From NCBI GenBank assembly GCA_023053545.1, contig JAKZAN010000004.1, positions 5,332,001 through 5,396,000 of the forward strand: a stretch of 64,000 nt of DNA, in the 5' to 3' direction. This document shows, piece after piece, positions 49,626-61,815 of the stretch; within the stretch, counting starts at the first letter, position 1; each line of letters opens with the position of its first letter. Position numbers and translations under genes: made by a program. The stretch comes from Lepidurus packardi (taxonomy: Eukaryota > Arthropoda > Branchiopoda > Notostraca > Triopsidae). The notes under the pieces are model-generated. The model did no database searches and was not told the origin of the DNA. It saw only the letters and a list, made by a program, of their open reading frames with translations.

Positions 49626-52600
49626 AATCCCCTGTCTTTGAGTCAGAGATTTGACGCATTTACAGCTTTATACTCTTCCAACACACCCACATAGAAAAAG
49701 ACAGGCACATGTTACCCCAAAAGAGCATTTCATAGGTAGGAGATATGCAGGTAGAAGCAAAAAGTAACAGCAGCAGACTCATGGCGGTAGCAACCGGAAA
49801 TTGTCATCCTTGGTTGCTGAAGCAGCACACCTTTTAGCTTTTCGTCTTCTGCCCCTTAACGTCTTATACAAAGATCTATCTATCGGAGAGGCCTCGAACA
49901 CTTCAGTTTATATACATAAGACGCTTCTTATTCCCAACAAAGAAACCGAGATAGAGAAGGGGATCACCTGGCGTCTTCCCATTTTTCTCACCTGCTCGTG
50001 TGCTCTTGGCTTCCTATTTGCAATACGCCATTAAAGTGAGACGAAAAAAACTCTGAAACTCTGGCCAATCAGCTGCTTATGTATACCTCTTTCTTTGCTT
50101 TTCTCTTTGGCTTCAATTTCAATGCTTAGGCAGATAATGCCTAATCTCCACGACAGACACTGCTGCCTTCCTCTTGTTCGAGTTTTCTATCGTACCGCAG
50201 ATCGTGAATCATGCCCACGTTTCTCCTCAACCCGCAATCCAACTAGTAACTAAGTTAACCAAGTTTCCTTCAGAAGAGCCAAAGATAAAAGCCACAAGCA
50301 GCATTAGTAGGGAAAAAGCGCAATAAATTTCGACACCAAAAGCAGATGGAGAGATAGAACTTACCCCAGAATCCACCATCCGGGCACTTGTCAGTAATCG
50401 AATCGTCCACTAGGCACTTCCGATCCCTCGTAATGTAAAATATCTATAAACTTTTCACGTAGATTGTATAATCTGCTGGCAACTCTTTTCAAAGAATGTC
50501 ACAGCTCAATAAGACAAATATCCTTCACCACAAAATATCTTCAAAAGATGATGCCAATTATGCAAGTGTCACACTCAATCGACCTTGCCTGGTAAGTGTT
50601 AGATGTAAAGATTGAAGATTTGATCTTTCGCGATCGAATGTTGACACGGCTTGCTACGTTTCTTACGACAGTAAGTCAGAACCAGAAGAGATCGGAGAAT
50701 ATGATTGTTGTTTCAACTTGACAAGTATCACTTTTGTCCTTTGAGGGCACGCCGGTGACTGCTTGGAAATGTTGGTGAAAGCTTAAAGCGCCAGCCAGGG
50801 CAATCAGAAAGCAAACTTTGCCCACATAACAAAAAACAAACAAAAAAATAAGCTTTAAATACGCGAGCACCTGCACAAGTGTGTGTCCGCACAGGTCGGG
50901 GTCTCTACGCTATCTGAGTGTCGGCCCTGCACTTCTCGTGTCAAACTCGTGGATAACTCGCAGGCCAAAGCCCAAAACCGAGAACGTCCCTTCAGTACGG
51001 GTTGCTGTATACTCTTTCAATCTACCAACGTGCTCCCAACCGAACCAACACTACAATGCTCTCCTTCTCGTCTCACGAATAACGAAAGAAGAACTCCGTT
51101 CGCCACGCAGTTTGCTCCACGGATCTAAGGATCTAAAGGGGGCCAGGCTAGCAAAATAATAATAATAATAATAAAAAAGATAAGGGGCTTCCTTCCTCCT
51201 GCTGTATATAACGAACTCCATAAAATGAATGTGGATGGGAAGGAGGAAACCCATGTCTTCCAATACGATAATACGTCAACAATCCCAGGCTCCTTTCCCC
51301 CTTTTTTTATTGAAACACCTTACGTAACAATTTACACCGGGAAAAGGTGTGAGTAGCCGGCGCATCCATGTTTGCGCAGGCAATCGCAGGCTATCGAAAA
51401 ACGGTCTATAACATTTGTTTTGTTTTTGGCAAGAATGTTTGGCTTTCAGCCGCTTTGAAATGAAGAGATCGAGAAAAGTTGTGTCGACGCAGTCCGGGGA
51501 GTCAGTAAGGGAGATAGAGAGCAAGACACAGAGACAGAGAGAGAGAGAGACGAGGAGAGGAAAATGAGAAGGTCCAAGAGATGCTGATCTTATCGGAAAC
51601 AACACCTGCGACTGCGACTTTGCCCATACCCCGAAAAACCTACAGGCCGGATCGGTTTTGGCAGTCACAGTCGGATGCTTTGTTAGCAATAGCTTTTAAG
51701 ACTTTTTTCTCCGCTTTGCTGCTACAAGCCAAACAGCCAGCAGCTTCTGAGAATATCATCGTCGTCACAATGTGACGGACATGCCGCTGATTACACCCGG
51801 ATTACGGACAGTACTACTATGCAGAAATTTTTTCTAGATAAAAAGGATCCCCGGCAATGACAAAGGAATATAAGAGGACTTCGTCTTTCTTCTGCCTTCA
51901 AACCTCTTAAGCACACAAAATGCGTCAAATATTGCGGTCGCGGATTCTTTTCTTTTTTTTTTAAACTGAATCTTACGGCTTTGATGGGCCTTTTCCCATG
52001 CGGTGATAAGAGAATCACACACACACATACACACCTATCTTTCCCAACCTGATTTTGGCTCTTCCACGTCCATGGGAACCAATCTATCGGGGCAGAGAAC
52101 AAAAGAAAAAGTGCTAATTACAAAATTAAGAAGTCCCAGGATTAGGAAGTGGATACGCAAAAAAAAATATAATCACCCCTCCCAGACAGGGACAGTAAAT
52201 TAGGTATTGATATACCTTTGTACTATACACAGCAACAGCAACAAAAATTGGTAATTTTGTAAAATTGGTAATGGTAGAATTCAGTATTGTGGAACCTTTC
52301 ATAACAAGAAAATATTCTGAAAAAAAAATTTAAGATTACAATATAAGCAGATAGTTTAGAGCCATTATAGTTCAGAAACTTGCAACATTACAATAAAAAT
52401 AATAAGACTGTCTGAATTAAATATGGTGGTAGATACTTATATGTTCGTAAAGAATTGTAGAATGACAAACATTTATACAGTGCCTGAAAATTGTATGTAT
52501 TTTTGCGGTACTTTGGGGTTGACCCGACCTAAACAGCGCTATCAGCAGTCCTAGTTCCTTTTTCTTTTTCCTCTGTCCAGTTCAGGAACGTTTTGGTTAT

Positions 52601-55600
52601 TTAGTTTTGAGTTAAAACTCGCTAATATTTGTTCGCAAAGACCTTAAGCGATCAGTACAAACGAGTTTAAGAGGCCAAAGTTCTCTTTGGGAGGGGAGGA
52701 AAGCAAGAAAGACAGAAAAGTACGGTCCAGATGCTTATTTGTTTCCCATGAAAGTTCATCCCGACTGGGGTTTTCTGATAAGCCTCCCCCCACCTCCAAG
52801 TCAGCAAACACATATATCCAATATAATAAATCTAAAATACAAATACGTGAGATGCTGTTGTTTCATTTTACGGTTTGCTAGATACTCGGGGTCCAACAGT
52901 AACACGCCTTCCAACCTTGGAAGTTCTAACGCTCGAGATCTCCGACGTTCTCGACGGCAGGAATGGCCTGTAGCAACGGAAACGACGCCCAGGTATAAAG
53001 AGAAACCCACACATACTTCTCTATTTTCACCTGCTCTATTCCTTGGGCTCCCCCACCTCCCTCTTCATCCCAAGCCAAGCAAGTAAACCCAGCCATCCAA
53101 AAAGCAGCAGAAGTCTCTCTCTCCACTGTCTCTTTCTCTCTCTTTCCATCCCTAATCTCTCTACCTTGAAGACGCAGGGCAGGATGCGGGAGCCGACCCA
53201 AGCGACTCCAAGCCATTATCAAAGTCATCCATCCTCAACTTTGGCTCATCCCTTCCGTGGCAACAACGATGCAGATGATCTCAACGACCGAAACATTGAA
53301 ACAGACTTGAAAAATAAAAAATAAAATAAAAAAAAGCCTTCGAGCAGTAGCTGAACCAATCGTTAAGCAAAATCTGGGGTTTATCCTAATCGTCAATAAA
53401 AAAAAGTCATGCCTTTAGTGGAAGAAGTTGGGCATCTAGTAAGTCCAAATAAAAGCCTCGGCCTGGCGGAAACTTCTCAGGTATACACTCTTGCCTTGTG
53501 GCCATCCGTTATTAGGCTTGCCCAGAGGCTTCGCTCCTGGATTCTTTAAGTACCGCAGCGGAGAAGTGTTAGGTCCACCAGATGAGGCATATCCGGACTG
53601 GTGGGAATCTTGTTGCTCCCGAACTTGAACGTAAATGGGATGTTCTAAGGTTATGAATGGTTCCAGACCCACCATTGAGTGAAAAAGCGTAAAAGGATAG
53701 CTAAAAACCTCACACCAATCGTCCATCACATTCTCCACATCCCCCAATAATTTCCTTTCAGCCCTGTGTTAGCCTAGCATTTGGGTGTTTTTTCAGCATT
53801 TACTGACATTACGGTTACCGTATTTTTTATTATTATTATTTTTTTTTTTAAAAAAGCTTAGTATTGCAGGATTTTGGGTAATGTGTCGTGTTGTGCTTAC
53901 GGGGTTAGCTAGCGGCGGGCTGCTGACCGCTCTCACGTTCCATTCTATCGTCGTCTATTGTTGGAAGATGACCACAGGAAGTCATTCAGCATTATATTAG
54001 TTCACTGCATGGCACATGCAGTGTCTTTCCCGTGTGTGCGGGATGGGGATGTGCCGTTTTGAGGGGGAGTTCATCCCCACTATGACCGAAACTTCAGGTC
54101 ATGGGATTCCGTTGCCTCCAACCCAAAAATGTACAAAAATAAATAAGGAAGAAACAGATTTGCTATTTTGCTATACGTTTCCTCACTATTTCCCCTCCCC
54201 CACAACAAAATAAAATAAAAAAATAAAAAGTTTTTTTAATAATCCTGTGGGAGGAACTCTGGAAGATTCCTAGCCCGCCAGAAATAAGGAACAGCAAAAA
54301 AAAAAAAAAAAAAAAAATATGCAGTTCTTTAAGAGGCATTCCGTGGTAGAAAATAAAAATACAATAAATTTTGGCTGTTTTTCATCTTCCACCATGCCAA
54401 CGTGGGCCATGATGGTTCAGGTTGAGACGCCGCATGGAGAACGGACGAGTTGTAGCGTGAATGGCACGCGTGCAGGGCCTGGTGGCTTGGCACGACAGCA
54501 GCCTATAAAAGGGGAAGAGCCCCCTCTTCATTCTCTTTTTTTTTATATATATTTTCTTCGTGTGTTTGCCTCTTTTCAAACATTTACAGATAGGAACAAG
54601 ATGCGAACGAAATACGCTAGGGAATCCTACAATGCTATTAACTACTCAGCCTCGCGTAACACCAGGAGTGGTATCCCTTCATCATAGTCTCTTGGTGGTC
54701 CTTTTCTAAACCGGTTTATCGAAAAATATTCAAACGGATGTTTTCCTCCTTACCGACATCTTCGTCCGGAACTTTTCTCCGCCAAGAATCCCAAACTCGC
54801 TCCCTAAGTTTTGGTTTGGCCCATCCAGACCGCTTAAGGTTTAGTTGTAGTCATATCGGCTTTTAAGACAGGGCAAATCTTGGATCTAAAACTAGCTTCT
54901 CATTAATTCCTCGTAAAAGAGAATATCGGAAAGAGCTTTTCCCGGGGGAAAACAAACTTTTTCCCTCTACAGAGATGTAAACGTAAACACCGAAAGATCA
55001 TGTAGAGATTGAACTTCTTGTCTGCTTTCAGGACAGAAAATGCGCTAAAAGAAAAAGGCAGACAACTTTTATTGATGAAAAGTCTTAAGAGATTTTCTTG
55101 CTGAGTTTATAAAAAGCAAAGATACGGAGAAATAATTGAGATTTCCTCTAATTAATTTCGGCTTTTAAAATCCTTGAAAATGTGATTGAATTGATACTCC
55201 AGTAAAAATGACAGAACTGTAAGTCAAGACTTTTCCGAGCATCAAAGCCAGATCATATTTTCTAGGGTCTTAAAATGCCGAAATAAATACAAGGAAATTT
55301 TTGAAATATTTGCTAAGAAAACGTGTTGGCTCTTTGTCTTCATTCGCATCTCAACTTTGCTTCTTTTCGAAATTTTTATTTACTTGCCAAGGCTCTTCTT
55401 GAATGTATACATACCATAAACCCTTTATAGTAGTCAAAGGAAAGTGATAATAAAGACGTAAAGACCCCGTAAGCAACGATTGTCTTCTAATTAGCCGCTT
55501 GCTTGCCAAACGTAAAATTAGCAATTGTCTTCGGTGGGTTTGCACGCAAGCATTAGCAGAATCAGGTCTCAGCTAACTCACCCACTTTTGCTTTGCTTTT

Positions 55601-55710
55601 ATTTACAAAATAAATTTAAAATTGTATTTAAAATTTAATTCATTAATTCTATTTTATTACAAAATATAATAACAACGCCATATAATTGTTGTACATAACT
55701 ACGTTTGTAC
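49626..55710. other. gene-poor flank, part 3
   Basis: No recognisable gene. Holds (ATA)n near 51157-51175, a GA-rich run (51527-51552), an AT-rich block (52200-52520) and A-runs (54295-54318). A 103-codon minus-strand open frame (53436-53747) has no identifiable domain. Confidence 0.4.
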
Positions 55711-55980
55711 TGTACATAGTTATGATTATTTAACCAGTTATCTTAATTATAATAATTTCCTATAACCACAGTAATATCCAATTGAAGCAAGGAGTCGGGT
55801 GTTAAAAGCCTTGAAAAAATTACTGAAAATAGCCATTGCTTAGACTAATTCTTACACACATTTGTACATAGCTATGATTGTTTAATCATTTATCTTATTA
55901 ATAACCATTTCTTAATCACAGTAATATCTGATTCAAGCAATAAGTCAGGTGTTAGAATCCTTGAAAAAATTACTGAAAAT
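55711..55980. repeat. duplicated 119-bp segment
   Basis: 55711-55830 and 55863-55980 align along their length: TGTACATAG.TATGATT, ACCACAGTAATATC or ATCACAGTAATATC, AGTC.GGTGTTA and CCTTGAAAAAATTACTGAAA. A further TGTACAT occurs just upstream. Confidence 0.8.
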
Positions 55981-58900
55981 CGGCACTGAATTAAACTTTC
56001 TATAGTATTCTACAATACAATATTCTACAATATTCTAGCAAGAAAAATTATAGCTTTATAATAAATTGCATGTGGCACTTTTGGAACGCTAATTTCATCC
56101 GCTAACGCAGGTTTTGGAAAATTGAGCTTTCTAGTCTATGAAAGCCAGAATCCTTTTTTTTGCCTTTTTTTCTGGTAGTACTTACTGGAAGTCAGGAAGA
56201 GAGCAGCATATCATTTTGGCGTGAGCGATGGGGGGATTTGTGTAGAAGTTTCGGTTGCTACGGCAACGTCCAGGGATTCCCATAAAGACTGTTCCCAGGT
56301 CCTCGTGTTCCAGTGAGCATTATCGACTCGCAGAAGGTGGCAAGCCAAGCCAGGAAAAGCCAGGAAAAGGTAAACCATGCTAACAGGAAAAACAAAGAAA
56401 GCAAAAGAACAAGTTCTGAAAAAAAAACGGACGCTGTAAGCTGTTGTTAGTCGTCGGTGGGTGTTCGGGATGCACGTCCAAGGTTTCTTTCCTCCACGAG
56501 GAACTATACCCCCACCCCCCCCTTCCGAATGGCCTCCGCAGCGCCTTGTGTCTCTTTCTCTCCTTCATATCAAGTTTCTCTCGTCCAATCCTCGCCCAGC
56601 TTTGGCCTATGTCCTTTGCAGGGAAGAAATCAATACAACACCTTTGCCATGATCCAGGAAACTTCATTTTGCCTCACAACTCCCTTGCGCATCTGCGTCG
56701 ACAACGTCGGAGTCTTGATTACGCATCTTGGTCGCATCCAGCCAAGAGATGCGATTTGAGATGCTGCGGAGTGTGCGTCAAAGCTCGATCAGCTTCCAGC
56801 AAATCAGCGCTCTTCTCCCTCGTTTCATCTTCCACGAAGCTTTCATCTTCCCCCATAAGCCGACTGCAGACAGACGACTTCTGCCACGCAAAATCTCTGC
56901 GCAGCTCGTCGACAAGCCGCAACTTGGTAGGACGCTTCTCCCTCGCACCACTTTTGTCTCGTTTGTGAGCCAACACCGAGACGAGACAATTTGACCTCTT
57001 TTTGCTTATATTCCTATCACCCACTGTCTATTTGTTAAAAAAAAAAGAAGGAAATGTGTACTCGTCTAAAAAAATCAATTTCAGAGCGAAAATTACTCCT
57101 TTTCAGAACGTCAACTTTTTTTGCTTTGAAAGAGAGGAATTTTCACTCCCAAACAGCAATGTTTGCTCTATTTTTTTAGATTAGGGAGATTTATACACAA
57201 ACAAAATAAAACTCAACTCAAGGAGCGAAAACTACTGAAACGACGAGAGATTTTCTTTCCGTTTTTGTAGATAAGTTAAATCTTGCAATTTTTATGAGAA
57301 CTTCACTGCGAGAATGTGATTTTTACTTTATCGAGTCAGTTAAAGAAGACCTATCTTACCATCAGATATACCTAAAGCTAAGCTGAAACTTTTTTATTTA
57401 CTTCTTCACCTACTTCAATCACTTTACTAACTAAAAATCAATTTAGTTAGTAAGTGATTGGACTTACTGAATTGAACGAACGAACGAACTAAATACTTAC
57501 TAACTAAATATTAATTTAATTAATAAGTGATCCGATCAAGGAATGCTCGGTTTTAGAGCTCACACATATTGCGCTCTAAAAGAGAACAATTTTCCCTCAA
57601 GAGATCTGGACTTTTGTCAATGTTCCAGAATATTTCTAATTTTATTCCGAAAACTCTTGCAAAGTTAAGAACTGGATAAAATATTTATTCTTTCGCACTT
57701 TTATCCGCAACATTTCATGAGCAGACACCTAAGATTTCCCTTTCTAAAGCTACTAGAACATTCGTACAAATGTACTAGTAGTGTTCGTAGTAGTAATGCA
57801 AGTTGTACAGGGCCGGGCCACATGCAGCGTGTAGACTAACAATGCGTGGTATCGTGTATGCCGATTGTGTTGGCCAGCCAAGAGGAAATTATTGCAGTGG
57901 TAATGAAGGTTTTTTTTTCTCGGGAAAAAGAAAGAGAGGGAGAGAGGGAGAGAGAGAGAGACGCCGGAGACGCAATAAAAAGACCACCTTGCGTCTTGTA
58001 TTTGACTCTGGCGCGTACAGTACACATTCGGGGTTTCTCGAAGGATGTGGCAAGCGTTACATTTCGTAATCATGCATGGTCGCTGCTTCACAAAAGGGAA
58101 AGGGTCATTTCTGGAAATATCCTAATACATACAATACATTCCCAGAATAGCCCGCCCTTCGCTCGTGTTAGGAATTGCCTAGACGGAAATGAGATGACCA
58201 AGAAAAGAAGAGCCAACGACCGGAGCTTCGTATCTCTATAAATAAAGGAATTTTTTTATACCTACACATACATATGCAACCCGTTGAGAATATTATAAGC
58301 ATGGATCTTTCCGCCCGGTTGCCTTTTGCTTTGAGCTGTTACAAGATAGAACGTACTGTGCATCTACACCATACGCTATACCTGGGAATAGAGCAAAAAA
58401 GCCGTTGAGTTGGTATGGGAAACTCGCCATAAGGCTCTCTCTCGTTCTTCTTCTCAAGATATCTGGTTCCCAGAGTGTTTCCAGTGTGTTATAATGTTCA
58501 GCAGGATCCAACCGGAAGAGGCCAATGGGAAATATGCAAAATTAACCCGGCTTTTTCTCCCATGCAGCCCTTCATAATAATCATCCCAAGTTCAAGTCGA
58601 ACCGGTTAGAACTTCTTGGGCCTATGTGATTCCCGAAATGCAACTACAAGATTTGCTTAACTGTGTCGTTAAAGTTTTGAGTTGCAAAACTTTCTGGGTT
58701 GCCCTTGCACTCGAAAGGTCCTACAGCCTCATTAGACGAGAACATAAAAAGACGCATATAGAAATAAATAGTTAAAAAAAAGGTTTGGATCTGCTCATTT
58801 TTTAGCAAAAGTTGGCTGAGGCATACCGGTTTAGGCTAGTCGCAAAACTATTTCAAGATCTTGCCCAGATTCTTTCCTTTTTAAGATTTGGCCGAAAAAT

Positions 58901-60680
58901 GAACATCCTTGTTTCCCCTTTTTATGACAAAAAAGAGACCCTTGTATATTCTAATAAAGTAGAGACCTTTTTTTGTCTTTCGCTTTCGAAGGAAGTTTGG
59001 CAACTTGTTTACTCTTTTTGTGTAACGTTTGAGATCACAAGACGTTGAGAGGGAGTTTTTGTCGCGGATGTTTTTCGACGGAAATTGGGAGTTGGCAAAG
59101 AGCAGGTGCAATTTTACACAGTCTTGCCTGACTTGAGCTGCAAAAAGGAGCCCCAAATCTTGGTAACACCGTACACAAGAAGGTGGCCATTAGCGCGTGT
59201 TTGGTTATAGTCGGGTCCCCCCTTATGTGTTGTAGCCTGCTTTTATTGCAACGGCCGACTGGGCACTTGTTTCTCGCCAAATGCCACCCTCCTCCCCATA
59301 CTCTGATACACCGATACACACACATAGACCAGGCACCTACGCCAATTATCGAACGCCTCTCGAACGGATTTGGGTCATTTGCTTTCATTAGATCCGCTTC
59401 TTTACAGGAGAGAGAGAAAGAGTCAGCCATCTCTAATTCTCACTTCCTTCCAATTGAAAGACACTGGATTTTTTCGACAAGTGTGTGGTCACACGGATTC
59501 GGACTCGGATGGTAGGAAATTGCGGCAAGCATCAAAAGATGTTGGGGGGGGGGGGGAGTTCAAGGTATAGAGCATCATCCCTTCTCCTGCCTTCCACCTC
59601 GGCACCTGTGGCACAATTTTTTCTTTGATCTGATTCTTACCTTTTGTTAACGCTCTCAAGGTATAAAAGAGGCAGAAAAAAGACTTCTATAAAGAAAAAA
59701 GATGCGGAGTTCGGTTTTTGGTCATCAGACACAAGTGGGCAAAGTCATCTGCGGTCGGATGAAACAGAGAGAGAAAAGAGAGGGAAGAAAATTTCCGTTT
59801 CCACCTGAGTGGGCATCCAGGTGCAAAAGTCTCAAGCACAAGACTTCGAGCTCCTCCAAGTCCCTCCGAGAACGGTTGCTTGACATACCCTAGCGACTTT
59901 TGCTGGACTTGCTTACCTTTTTTTTTGTTCTGTCTTTGTAACTAGAGTTTGTTTTTCTTAAAAAAAAAGTCTTTTGGGACTAAAAAAATAAAGGACTCTC
60001 CCCTTCCCCAAAAGAAGCCGTTTTTACCATCTCTTTCGGTAGCTAAGATCTTTCTCTCTCACTCTATCTCTCAAAATGAGATTTTTAAAGAAAAAAATTA
60101 GATAAGATACGCTTTGGGCTGCACTAGCAGGCAAAATCGCTTCTTGTCTCTCTTGGACTGTAACACGCCGGATGCGTCGTGGCCAGAAGTTAACCTCTCT
60201 CTCCTTTTATCTTTTGCTACTGATGTTTTTAGTGGTTTTCAGAGGGGTTGATGGAAGGACGCAGTCATGGCCATGACGGTTTCATCAAGGTAAAAAAGCT
60301 GCCTCTCTGATCCTCCTCGTCTCCCTCCTCCTTCCTCCCTTCTCAAGAAGAACAGAAGCAGAACCTTGATTCACGATCATTCGCAGCCAAGAGAAAACGG
60401 CCTTTTGGGCTCAGGTGGATGTGGATGTTTGTGGATATGTGTTCCTCTTTTCTTATGCTGTACCTTTTAAATGGTCGGAAAAGTTATAGCGTGGTGGTCG
60501 TGGTGGCCGGATGCTGAAGCGCCATAGGGATTCTTATAGATACAAGAGGAACTGCTCGAAGGATCGGCAACCGACCAAAACTTTTACATTGGCTAACCCA
60601 CGCTATAGCAACAGAAGCCTGAACCTTGTAAGAAAAAGACAAAAAATGACTTGCCTCATAGTACAATAATCTTTTTTGCT
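55981..60680. other. gene-poor flank, part 4
   Basis: No recognisable gene. A GAGAGG-type run lies at 57935-57965, a hairpin at 57419-57457 and G12 at 59541-59552. Open frames here show only low-complexity products. Confidence 0.4.
57419..57457. repeat. short near-perfect hairpin
   Basis: TCACTTTACTAACTAAA and TTTAGTTAGTAAGTGA pair with one bulged base around a 6-nt loop. Parts of it (ACTTACTAACTAAATA, TAAGTGAT) recur up to 57530. Confidence 0.7.
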
Positions 60681-60790
60681 ATTATTCTTTAATTAATTTA
60701 TATTTTGGGAATTAATCTTTAACTGATTTATATTTTTGGTATTAATCTTTAATTAATTTATATTGTTGGTATTAATATTTAATTATTTTC
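60681..60790. repeat. 30-bp AT-rich tandem repeat, about 3.6 copies
   Basis: The unit ATTAATCTTTAATTAATTTA plus TATTNTTGGT repeats with few changes at 60711, 60741 and 60771. Confidence 0.85.
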
Positions 60791-61521
60791 GGAGCGGCCA
60801 AGTTATTTCCAGGAAGGCTTATTTTCCAAAAAAATCGTTACTTTCTGGAAGCTTGCATAGAAAGGTCCCTCGATAGATGTATATTCAAAGAAGGTGTACA
60901 CTAATTCAGAAATGTGTCGCCACGAGAGAGAGAGAGTGAACGAGAGAACGCAAGGGTTCTTGGTTCCAGTTCGTTTGATCAATAAAACATCATCTTGGTT
61001 ATATGTTGTATACGTGGGTGCTCCTGGCACTTGGACACTGGCACTGCACACACACGGCAGCTCAATTTTCCAAAGCCAAAAAAGCTGAGAGAAAAAAAGA
61101 AAAAAGGGATCCGCATATGCATTTTATATGGTTCGCAAGCCACATAAATGCCGCGAATATGTTAAGTATTAGGGGGCTTGCTGTCTTACCTTTGCCAGGA
61201 AGCTGGAGAGAATAAGGATTTTTGGGAAATGATATACAAGGAGGTGGGAGGGGGAGGAAAGGGGGAAAGAGAAGAAGAAAAAATGCATTGTTACCCTAGT
61301 TTCCTTAGTACCAAGCTAACAGGATGAGAGGATGAGTGAGAAGACAAAGGTGACAGGCGCATATTACCTTCTCCGCTTTTACTGGATGACAAAAAAGGGG
61401 GGAAACCTGAGGAAAGTCAATCCTGGACCAAAAACGACAGAACGAAGCCCCATCCGACAACCGTCTCCCATCTCGTAAACCGTCCCAAAAGATGACTTAC
61501 AGGAAGCAAAATGGGAAGTAG
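60791..61521. other. gene-poor flank, part 5
   Basis: No gene recognised; purine-rich around 61230-61280. Confidence 0.4.
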
Positions 61522-61815
61522 AATGCGTATAGCCAATTCTCCAGTAGCAGTACGGATCCACTCTTTTAAAAACGAAAACAAAATTAAAGAAAATCACCGT
61601 CTAACTTTCGTCCCTGCATCTTAATGTGTACAGCCAATTCTCCAGTAGCCGTACGGATCCACTCTTAAAAAAAAATTGAGAAAATTACCTTTCAACTTTA
61701 GTCCCGCATCTTAATGTGTATTCTCCAGTAGCCGTACGGATCCACTCTTTTAAAAAAAGTAATAATAAAAAATGAAGGAAATTACCTTCCAACTTTAGTC
61801 GCGCATCTTCGCGGT
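61522..61815. repeat. about 100-bp tandem repeat, three copies
   Basis: Three copies start near 61526, 61627 and 61717. Each carries ATTCTCCAGTAGC.GTACGG, then ATCCACTCTT, an A-rich middle, AACTTT.GTC and GCATCTT. The third copy lacks the ACAGCCA word. Confidence 0.85.

Noticed and set aside
53436-53747. 103-codon minus-strand open frame
   Set aside because: Composition looks protein-like but no motif, homolog or splice partner was recognised.
60681-61815. Tandem repeats considered as a CRISPR-like array
   Set aside because: Units are contiguous without unique spacers and the genome is eukaryotic.
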